Source: Caryophanales bacterium UBA2298 (lineage in GTDB: Bacteria; Bacillota_I; Bacilli_A; Izemoplasmatales; Hujiaoplasmataceae). From it: DNA of 28,487 nt. Below the pieces are notes generated by a model. It was not told the DNA's origin. It did no database searches and was given only the letters and a program-made list of their open reading frames with translations. Positions within the stretch are counted from its first letter, which is position 1. Every line of letters starts with the position of its first letter. Positions 22,378 through 28,487 of the stretch are shown here, in pieces. The stretch is taken from NCBI GenBank assembly GCA_002345425.1, contig DDWA01000028.1:4281-32767 (forward strand). The letters run 5' to 3'. Position numbers and translations under genes: made by a program.

Positions 22378-25300
22378 TTAAAAATCAAAGATAGAAATCT
22401 GATTTTTATCAATCATGCCGTTGAAGGCACCTAAATCTTCAAGTTTTTCAAATAATACATTGGATAGTTTTGTACGATTTTTAATATCTTGTTTTGAAAT
22501 AAAGGCTTTTTCTTTTCGGGCTTCAACAATGGATTGTGCTGCTTTTTCCCCCATTGAATCAATAACGATAAAAGGTAATATTAAGGATTTTTTATCTTCT
22601 GATATAACAAAATCTTTTACCTCTGATTTATACAAATCAATTGGTTTAAAGCTAAAGTTACGTTTAACCATTTCTAAAGCTACTTCTAAAACAGTTTGTA
22701 AGTCTTGTTCGCGATTTGATGCTTCTTTGCCTTTTGTTTTGATTTCATTAAGTTTTTCAATAATAGCAGTCTCGCCACCATATAAAACATCAACATCAAA
22801 TGTTACAGCTCTTTTTGAAAAATATGCTGAATAGAAGTATATTGGTTGATAGAGTTTAAACCAAGCAATCCGCATAGCCATTAAAACATAAGCTGTTGCA
22901 TGAGCTTTAGGGAACATATACTTAATTTTTGAACAGGACCATATATACCATTCCGGAACATTATATTTCCGCATTTCGTCGGCGTAACTTGCCCATTTAT
23001 TTGGATTAGAAATGGCTTTGCCTTTTCTGACAAATTCCATGATTTCGAAAGCTAAATTCGGATTTAATCCATATGAAATCAAATGAACCATAATATCATC
23101 TCGACAACCGATGATATCTTTAAAATCAACTTTACCAAATTCGCGGTTTTTTCCTAAAACTAAAGTTTGAGCATTACCGTACCAAACATCAGTTCCATGT
23201 GACAATCCAGATATTTTTACTAAATCAGCAAAAGATTTAGGTTTTGATTCTGAAAGCATTCCTCTAACAAAATTTGTTCCTAATTCTGGGACACCATAAG
23301 ATGCTACATCAGACATAATATCGTCACTGGTGAGTCCTAAAACTTCTGTACCAGATAACATCCGATAAACATCGTTATCGTCGATAGGGATGTCGTTAGG
23401 GTTGTTAAAAGGGAAATCTTCCGGGTTTTCTTTGACTAAATCCATCAAGTAACGAATTACCGTTGGATCATCATGACCCAAAACGTCTAATTTGAAAAGA
23501 TTGTTTTCAAAGGAATGGTATTCGTAATGAGTTGTTTTCCAAGATGTGTCTTTTGAATCGCCTGGATATTGAATTGGAGTAATATCGAAAATACTCTTAT
23601 TATTTGGCACGACAACAATACCACCTGGATGTTGGCCAGAACTTCGTTTCGAACCTTCAATCCCTTTGGCAAGTCTCGCTATTTCAGCATGTCTAACAGT
23701 TACAGGCTCTAAGCCTTGTCTTTTTCTTTTTAAATTAAGTTTTGTGTAATAATCTTTAACCATTGCAAATGAGGTTTTAGCGGCACAAGTACCGATGGTT
23801 CCCGCTCTAAATGCATAATTAACTCCAAATAACTTTCTAATATATTCATGTACTTCGCTTTGATATTCACCAGAGAAATTAAGGTCAATATCTGGGGTTT
23901 TATCTCCTTTAAAACCTAAGAATGTTTCGAAAGGTATATCATGTCCATCACGATTTAGTTTCGTACTACATATAGGACATTCTGCCTTTGGTAAGTCCCA
24001 TCCACAATCAGTGTTTTCAAAGACGTCATGATATTCTTTTTCAAAATCGTTTTCACCATATAATTGTCTCTCTTCTTCTGTCTTTTTAAAGGCGTGAAAA
24101 TGACATTTCGGACATACATAATGTGGCGGCAATGGATTAACTTCCGTTATACCCATTAATGTTGCAACAAACGATGAACCGACAGAGCCTCTTGAACCAA
24201 CAAGATATCCATCATCAAGAGATTTTTTTACTAATAGATGAGAAATATAATAAATAGTTGAAAAATGATGTTCAATAATACTTGAAAGTTCTTTTTCAAC
24301 TCTTTGTTTAACGATAGCTGGCAGAGGATTACCATATAGTTTATAAACTCTTTCATTAACCATATGTTCTACTTTAATTTTAATAGAAGGCACACCTTTT
24401 TCAGCTAAAAATTCATCTGTTGGTGCATACAGTGCATCAGGTATAATTTGAACATCAGCGACTAAGTCAGCTACTGCTTGGGAATTTTTAACAACAATTT
24501 CGTAAGCTAAATCAGTCCCTAGGAAGGAGAATTCTTCCATCATTTCTTCAGTAGTCATAAAATACTGATTGGGTTTTAATTCTTTATAATATAAATCATG
24601 GAAACCGCCACCACCAACTAGCGGTGTGTTAATCATAATTTCTCGATATTTATAATCGCTTGGATCTAAATGGTGGACATCACCGGTTGCGACAACCGGA
24701 ATGTTTAATTCTTTACCAACTTCAACAATTTTTTTAATAACTCTTTGGATAACGTTTTTCCAATTTGGTGTTTCTGTTTCCATGAAACGAAAGTAACTTA
24801 AAGGCTGTACTTCTAAATAATCATAATATTTAGCTTCTTTTACAAGTTCTCTTCTAGTTTTATTAATAGCTACGTCAAAAAAGCTAGAATTGAAACAGCC
24901 ACTAGATACTAATAGTCCATCTCTGTGTTTATCGAGGTAATTCTTTAAAACCTTAGCTTCACGATCATAATAGGTCGTTAATCCTTCAGACAAAATCATA
25001 TAAAGGTTTTTAAGTCCAACTTGTTCTCTAACCATTAAATTTATATGTTTTGGATAAGGAAATTTATATACCTCTTTGTGATCAATTACAAGATTTAGAT
25101 CTTGAAAACGATTAAAACCTTCTTTTCGCAATTGCTTAACAAGATGTAAGAAAATTTCAAATAGTGCTTTCGTGTCATTGATTGCTCGATGGTGACCATC
25201 AAGATTTACTTTATAATATCTACTCATACTCTTAAGATCAAAACGAGATTTATTAGGTATCAAAGCTTTAGCTAACATTAAAGTGTCGATTGAAGGATTA

Positions 25301-26841
25301 ATTTTATTATCAATTCCTAATTCTCGGTAGTTATAAGCTAAAAAATCCACATCAAAATCGGCGTTATGAGCAACTAACACACAGTCTTTAGAAAAGTCAT
25401 GGAAATCTTTCAATACTTCTTTAAGTTTTCTTTTACCTTTTAACATTGAATTATTGATTTTTGTAAGATTTTCAGTAAATTTAGAAATAGTCATTTCTGG
25501 GTCAATTAGTTCTGAAAACTCACCTAAAATAGCACCATTCTTAACTTTAAGTCCAGCTATTTCGATGATGGTATCATAGTTAAGAGACAAGCCGGTAGTT
25601 TCAATATCAAAAATGACATAGGTCATCTCAGATAAAAGACCTTGGTGTTCACCTCTGGTGATTGTAATCTCTTCATCGTTAACATAAACAAGTTCTAATC
25701 CATAAAGTGGTTTAATAGGTTTGTTTTTGACGTATTTTTCTAATATTGGGAATGATTGAACTGAACCGTGATCACTAACACCAATAGCTTGATGACCATA
25801 AGTTAATGCTCTATCAACATAATCTTCTATCTTATTAACACCATCTAAAGTAGACATTTTAGTATGTAAATGTAACTCCACACGTTTGTGTTCATAGTTA
25901 TCTTCACGGCGGTTATTATCGATTTTTCCTTCTGAACGAGCGATATTAAGAATACTAAGAGTAACTTCGTTGAAATAACTGTCATATTGAGCATAGCACT
26001 TAGCTTTAACGCCCATTCCTTCTTCAATTTCTTTGAAAAAATCCAAATCTGTCGGTTTGGTTTTTCGTTTACTCAAATAGATGGAGTCAACTCCATCAGT
26101 AATTATTAATTTAACGCTTGAATTATTGTTTGAATCATTGATTTCATTTTCGACGACAATACCTTCGACATAAATAATAGCTTTTCCAGAGTTTCTTTCT
26201 CTAAACTCTTCAAATTCTATTTCAGTTTTAGGGATTGTTGTGATATCGGTAAAATCTTCAAAATCATTATTATGGTTTAAGGTTATATATTTTACTTCAT
26301 TAGAATTCAACAATTCTTTACTTTCTTTGATGAAGACATCATTATTCTTCTTTATTTCATCTTCGATTGAATCTTTACTATCGTCGATTTCTATGCTTAT
26401 TTCAATATTAAATCCGAGTTTTTTCATCTGTTCTTCGATATTAACTCGATAAATTTGTGGTGATACAGCTCCCTTTGGAACATAAATCTTAATTAGATTT
26501 TCTTCTATATCTTTATCATATTCTTTTAACGGAAGAATTCTCTTGTCATCCTTGGCAATACAATCAATGGCGAAATCATAATAATCTAGAATTTCACCAT
26601 CTATATCAAGAAATTTGATTTGATAATCAACCATTTTCAAACTTGTGTAGATTGTCGGCAAATTTGTAAGTTTTTGCATGAAATTCCTGAAGTGCATAAT
26701 CGGAATAATTCTTTCAAACACTAAGAAAAAGGTCCAAGTATCCTTTATCTTGTCTACTTCAACCGCTTCAATCTGACAATATTCTTCAATGATTTTATCC
26801 TGTAAGTCAAGTCGTTCTAGTAATGCTTTTATCTTATCCAA
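22378..26841 (-). CDS. polC: DNA polymerase III alpha subunit, PolC type
   Basis: Replicative polymerase of low-GC Gram-positives, with proofreading built in. In order across 1487 residues: N-terminal domain (1-210), OB domain (about 220-305), PHP domain (323-400 with HLHTKMSTLDG), inserted 3'-5' exonuclease (about 407-570, with Asp412/Glu414 in DIETTGL, then HNADFDVDF and HHRAINDT), rest of PHP, a zinc finger (CPKC...CPIC), palm with PDIDLNFSGEY near residue 1000, fingers and C-terminal region. Length is near the 1437 of Bacillus. Start is TTG, with GGAG eight bases upstream; no ATG in frame is better placed. Extended -10 promoter upstream. Confidence 0.98.
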   Translation of the reverse strand: MDKIKALLERLDLQDKIIEEYCQIEAVEVDKIKDTWTFFLVFERIIPIMHFRNFMQKLTNLPTIYTSLKMVDYQIKFLDIDGEILDYYDFAIDCIAKDDKRILPLKEYDKDIEENLIKIYVPKGAVSPQIYRVNIEEQMKKLGFNIEISIEIDDSKDSIEDEIKKNNDVFIKESKELLNSNEVKYITLNHNNDFEDFTDITTIPKTEIEFEEFRERNSGKAIIYVEGIVVENEINDSNNNSSVKLIITDGVDSIYLSKRKTKPTDLDFFKEIEEGMGVKAKCYAQYDSYFNEVTLSILNIARSEGKIDNNRREDNYEHKRVELHLHTKMSTLDGVNKIEDYVDRALTYGHQAIGVSDHGSVQSFPILEKYVKNKPIKPLYGLELVYVNDEEITITRGEHQGLLSEMTYVIFDIETTGLSLNYDTIIEIAGLKVKNGAILGEFSELIDPEMTISKFTENLTKINNSMLKGKRKLKEVLKDFHDFSKDCVLVAHNADFDVDFLAYNYRELGIDNKINPSIDTLMLAKALIPNKSRFDLKSMSRYYKVNLDGHHRAINDTKALFEIFLHLVKQLRKEGFNRFQDLNLVIDHKEVYKFPYPKHINLMVREQVGLKNLYMILSEGLTTYYDREAKVLKNYLDKHRDGLLVSSGCFNSSFFDVAINKTRRELVKEAKYYDYLEVQPLSYFRFMETETPNWKNVIQRVIKKIVEVGKELNIPVVATGDVHHLDPSDYKYREIMINTPLVGGGGFHDLYYKELKPNQYFMTTEEMMEEFSFLGTDLAYEIVVKNSQAVADLVADVQIIPDALYAPTDEFLAEKGVPSIKIKVEHMVNERVYKLYGNPLPAIVKQRVEKELSSIIEHHFSTIYYISHLLVKKSLDDGYLVGSRGSVGSSFVATLMGITEVNPLPPHYVCPKCHFHAFKKTEEERQLYGENDFEKEYHDVFENTDCGWDLPKAECPICSTKLNRDGHDIPFETFLGFKGDKTPDIDLNFSGEYQSEVHEYIRKLFGVNYAFRAGTIGTCAAKTSFAMVKDYYTKLNLKRKRQGLEPVTVRHAEIARLAKGIEGSKRSSGQHPGGIVVVPNNKSIFDITPIQYPGDSKDTSWKTTHYEYHSFENNLFKLDVLGHDDPTVIRYLMDLVKENPEDFPFNNPNDIPIDDNDVYRMLSGTEVLGLTSDDIMSDVASYGVPELGTNFVRGMLSESKPKSFADLVKISGLSHGTDVWYGNAQTLVLGKNREFGKVDFKDIIGCRDDIMVHLISYGLNPNLAFEIMEFVRKGKAISNPNKWASYADEMRKYNVPEWYIWSCSKIKYMFPKAHATAYVLMAMRIAWFKLYQPIYFYSAYFSKRAVTFDVDVLYGGETAIIEKLNEIKTKGKEASNREQDLQTVLEVALEMVKRNFSFKPIDLYKSEVKDFVISEDKKSLILPFIVIDSMGEKAAQSIVEARKEKAFISKQDIKNRTKLSNVLFEKLEDLGAFNGMIDKNQISIFDF

Positions 26842-26865
26842 AATATCATCTCCAATAACTATTTT

Positions 26866-26874
26866 ATTATAACA
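26866..26874 (-). promoter_or_regulatory. polC promoter (extended -10)
   Basis: Minus strand TGTTATAAT (hexamer 26866-26871). The -35 match at 17 bases is weak. A leader of about 18 bases would precede the TTG start. Confidence 0.6.
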
Positions 26875-26913
26875 TATTAAATCAAATTTTTAAGAGCTAA
26901 AAAAATTAAAAGA

Positions 26914-26938
26914 TAAAAAAAACAGCCGAGGCTGTTCT
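26914..26938 (-). terminator. Terminator after rpoZ
   Basis: Minus strand AACAGCC TC GGCTGTT (26936-26921; a six-bp stem with a CTCG loop is more realistic), followed by a run of T through 26915. It begins within a few bases of the rpoZ stop and ends the gmk-rpoZ unit. Confidence 0.88.
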
Positions 26939-27370
26939 TTAAAATTTTGCGCTTACTTTTCCTGCTAAAATTTCTTCTAGAGCTTGTCCAACAGCTTTTA
27001 CGCACTTGTTATTAACTGATGAATAATTATCACTTTTAATAATTTTTGCTCTCTTAGCTGCTATATAAGCCAATTTGTACTTTGAATCAACTACTTCCAA
27101 TAAGTCGTCGATTGATGGGTAACGTAACCCTTCATGATTTACTAGTTTGTTTTGTTTGCCTTCATCTTCATTTTCAAAAACCATGTCTCCTGTTTCATAA
27201 TCTCCATAAGAATAAGATTGAAAATTGAACTCTTTTGGATCATATTTCGGATTTGCTTTTGAACTTTGTGCATCTTGTTCAAAATTTTGGTCATTATCTG
27301 GTTTTCCAAGTAGCTTTTCTTTTATTTTGAGAAGCTTTTCTTGGTTTAAATCATGTCTGTCTTTAGTCAT
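26939..27370 (-). CDS. rpoZ: RNA polymerase omega subunit with N-terminal extension
   Basis: Small RNA polymerase subunit that helps assemble beta-prime. The omega fold occupies residues 84-143: YPSIDDLLEVVDSKYKLAYIA, AAKRAK, and KAVGQALEEILAGKV at the end, all matching Bacillus YloH. Before it lies an 83-residue hydrophilic extension with no counterpart in the 67-residue Bacillus protein: a Lys-rich start, then an Asn/Asp/Glu/Tyr-rich stretch. The start is well supported: GGAGGGG is five bases before the ATG, and ATGA overlaps the gmk stop. An internal Met63 has a purine stretch only two bases away, so a short form is less likely. gmk-rpoZ order is that of Bacillus. Confidence 0.92.
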   Translation of the reverse strand: MTKDRHDLNQEKLLKIKEKLLGKPDNDQNFEQDAQSSKANPKYDPKEFNFQSYSYGDYETGDMVFENEDEGKQNKLVNHEGLRYPSIDDLLEVVDSKYKLAYIAAKRAKIIKSDNYSSVNNKCVKAVGQALEEILAGKVSAKF

Positions 27371-27990
27371 TCTTTCCCCTCCAGGAGTTTATAATATTTA
27401 TGAATTGACCTTTCGGTCTTCGCATGTTCCGCTCTAATGATAGCAAAAATTCTATCAGCGGCATTAAAAACTTCATCATTCACTACTATATAATCATATT
27501 TATAAGCAAGATGAAATTCTCTCTCGGCTTTATCAATTCTTTTTTTAATTGTCTCTAAAGTGTCTGTTCCGCGATTCTTTAATCGATCGATTAAAACGTT
27601 TCTTGATGGTGGTACAATAAAAATAAATACTGCTTCAGGAGTCTTTTCTCTAACTTGTAGAGCTCCGTCAACTTCAATTTCAACAATTACTTCTTTTCCT
27701 TTTTCCATCATTTTTTCAATATAATCTATCGGTGTTCCGTAATACTCACCGACAAATTCAGCATATTCTAAAAACCCATTGGCTTTGATTCTTCTTTCAA
27801 ACTCTTCACGGCTTACGAAAAAATAATCTACACCATCAACTTCACCAGTTCGTGGCTTTCTCGTAGTCATAGATACAGAATAACAAAAATTATTATCAGG
27901 AATTTCAAAAAGAGCTTTTCTAATAGTACCCTTTCCAACTCCCGATGGTCCACTGATGATTACCAGTAATCCCCGTTCATTAAGTTTCAG
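27367..27990 (-). CDS. gmk: Guanylate kinase, probable CTG start
   Basis: Phosphorylates GMP to GDP. The P-loop SGPSGVGKGT, the GMP-binding TTRKPRTGEVDGVDYFFV, the YGTP segment and the EIEVDGALQVR motif are all present, and length fits (about 207; Bacillus 204). No ATG, GTG or TTG lies at the expected N-terminus MKLNERGLLVIISG. A TTG seven codons upstream (28011) has no ribosome binding site, whereas GGAGGGG stands exactly five bases before a CTG at 27990, the same site and spacing as for the next gene, rpoZ. ATT one codon earlier is a further candidate. Divergent from rqcH; overlaps rpoZ by four bases. Confidence 0.95.
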   Translation of the reverse strand: MKLNERGLLVIISGPSGVGKGTIRKALFEIPDNNFCYSVSMTTRKPRTGEVDGVDYFFVSREEFERRIKANGFLEYAEFVGEYYGTPIDYIEKMMEKGKEVIVEIEVDGALQVREKTPEAVFIFIVPPSRNVLIDRLKNRGTDTLETIKKRIDKAEREFHLAYKYDYIVVNDEVFNAADRIFAIIRAEHAKTERSIHKYYKLLEGKE

Positions 27991-27995
27991 AATAA

Positions 27996-28002
27996 CCCCT
28001 CC
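27996..28002 (-). promoter_or_regulatory. Ribosome binding site that decides the gmk start
   Basis: Minus-strand GGAGGGG, followed by TTATT and CTG. The identical heptamer at 27376-27382, followed by AAAGA and ATG, serves rpoZ. A site here makes the upstream TTG (28011) implausible, since the site would lie inside the coding region. Confidence 0.75.
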
Positions 28003-28034
28003 ATATACCAAAAAGACAATAATTATTATTCTAT

Positions 28035-28063
28035 ATCATAACATAAAAGCTATAAATAGTAAA
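28035..28063 (-). promoter_or_regulatory. gmk-rpoZ promoter
   Basis: Minus strand: -35 TTTACT (28058-28063), a 17-base spacer ending TGT, -10 TATGAT (28035-28040). Predicted start near 28028, about 38 bases before the CTG. Confidence 0.65.
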
Positions 28064-28087
28064 ATTATTTTTTTGTTTTTTGAGATG

Positions 28088-28107
28088 TGCTATAATGTAG
28101 ATGGGTG
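28088..28107 (+). promoter_or_regulatory. rqcH promoter and ribosome binding site
   Basis: Plus strand TGC then consensus -10 TATAAT (28091-28096), an extended -10 preceded only by a T-rich stretch where the -35 would be. GGGTG (28103-28107) is five bases before the ATG. The predicted transcript start falls at about the same place as this site, so the leader is only about 10-12 bases. Confidence 0.65.
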
Positions 28108-28112
28108 ATAAT

Positions 28113-28487
28113 ATGAGTGTAGATGGACGATTTATTGAACATTTAGCAAATGAACTTAACGAAAAAATAACTAATTCGAGAATCAATAAAATATCTCAGC
28201 TCTCAAAAGCTGATTTTTTGTTTTCTTTAAGCGCTAGCGGTAACTTATATCTTTCTCTATCAACCGCTCTTGCGAGAGTGCATTTAGTGAAAGAAAAGTA
28301 TAGTAATTTTATTACGCCTGGCGGTTTTTGTATGTTCTTAAGAAAATACATCGAAAAGGGAGTTATCTTAAGTGTTGCATCACTTAACTCTGATAGAATA
28401 ATTGAAATCAAAATCAACAACCGTAATGAAATCGGAGATTTAATGGATTATTATTTAATAATCGAACTGTTCGGTAGATATGCCAAC
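28113..28487 (+). CDS. rqcH: Rqc2 homologue RqcH (NFACT family), N-terminal part
   Basis: Ribosome-associated quality-control factor that adds C-terminal alanine tails to stalled chains on 50S subunits; older annotations call it fibronectin-binding protein. Only the first 125 residues are in the window; the frame is open to the edge. The NFACT-N domain is clear: SVDGRFIEHLANELNE, then SRINKISQLSKADFLFSL, ARVHLV, FCMFLRKYIEKG, RNEIGD and IIELFGR at the end. ATG start behind GGGTG. It is divergent from gmk, matching the position of yloA in the Bacillus ylo region. The C-terminal NFACT-R and coiled-coil parts cannot be judged. Confidence 0.95.
   Translation, partial: MSVDGRFIEHLANELNEKITNSRINKISQLSKADFLFSLSASGNLYLSLSTALARVHLVKEKYSNFITPGGFCMFLRKYIEKGVILSVASLNSDRIIEIKINNRNEIGDLMDYYLIIELFGRYAN

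Noticed and set aside
22358..22380. Direct repeat ATGAAGATTT twice between the BI-1-like gene and polC
   Set aside because: Two ten-base copies in very AT-rich sequence, with no hairpin or spacing that suggests an operator.
22415..22834. Plus-strand open frame of 139 codons opposite polC
   Set aside because: It is antisense to a highly conserved coding region, has no ribosome binding site or promoter, and its Ser/Phe-rich content is typical of a shadow frame.
27120..27370. Treating the rpoZ extension as a separate small gene or a wrong start
   Set aside because: The frame is continuous, the first ATG has a strong site and overlaps gmk as ATGA, and there is no stop before the omega domain.
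27991..28011. TTG at 28011 as the gmk start
   Set aside because: No ribosome binding site precedes it, and the strong GGAGGGG would fall within the coding region; the added residues are not part of the family.
1..28487. CRISPR arrays, insertion sequences, prophage, tRNA or rRNA genes
   Set aside because: I looked for spaced repeats, transposase motifs with terminal inverted repeats, and tRNA-like TTCRA arms in the gaps and saw none; gaps are short and explained by promoters and terminators.

Overview
This window is an AT-rich, gene-dense chromosomal segment from a low-GC Firmicutes/Mollicutes-type bacterium. The main clues are the Gram-positive replicative polymerase PolC, a T-box leader on pheST, FakA, a DnaD-type protein and strong AGGAGG-type ribosome binding sites. 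TGA works as a stop codon: it ends five genes inside four-base overlaps with the next gene. This argues against the Mycoplasma/Spiroplasma code and fits Acholeplasma, Izemoplasma or related wall-less or basal Bacilli lineages. Rubrerythrin suggests an anaerobic or microaerophilic life. The lineage assignment is inference. Almost everything lies on the minus strand; only rpmB and the partial rqcH at the right edge are on the plus strand.

Read right to left, the gene order is rqcH (divergent), gmk, rpoZ, polC, a Bax-inhibitor-1-like protein, T-box pheS-pheT, a lone OppB-type permease, an ABC ATPase/permease pair, rlmN, pfkA, rubrerythrin, rsgA, rpe, thiN, two tandem HtrA-like secreted proteases, rpmB (divergent), fakA, recG, plsX, rnc, dnaD and nth. 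The backbone rqcH-gmk-rpoZ-rlmN-rsgA-rpe-thiN-rpmB-fakA-recG-plsX-rnc is the same order as the ylo region of Bacillus subtilis. Where B. subtilis has coaBC-priA-def-fmt-rsmB, prpC-prkC, yloU, sdaAB/sdaAA, fapR and fabD-fabG-acpP, this genome has either nothing or other genes.

Transcription units can be inferred from promoters and hairpins. They are gmk-rpoZ (terminator 26914-26938); polC, perhaps with the BI-1-like gene; pheST behind a Phe-specific T-box (terminator at 17912-17934); the solitary permease (terminator at 16841-16870); ABC-ABC-rlmN; pfkA-rubrerythrin (terminator 12153-12178); rsgA-rpe-thiN, probably continuing into the two proteases (bidirectional terminator near 7250); rpmB; fakA (terminator 5099-5129); recG; and plsX-rnc-dnaD-nth. 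Nearly all the promoters I can find carry an extended -10 (TGn before the hexamer).

Functionally the window is mostly housekeeping: replication, repair and recombination, ribosome assembly and rescue, transcription, Phe-tRNA charging, phospholipid precursor supply through fakA and plsX, glycolysis, the pentose phosphate pathway and thiamine pyrophosphate. The accessory part is the tandem protease pair, one lipid-anchored with an apparent Ca2+-binding loop and one with an ordinary signal peptide, plus the two transport loci. I see no CRISPR array, insertion sequence, prophage, rRNA or tRNA gene. No stretch over 300 bases lacks a gene; the longest is the pheS leader region (21342-21622).
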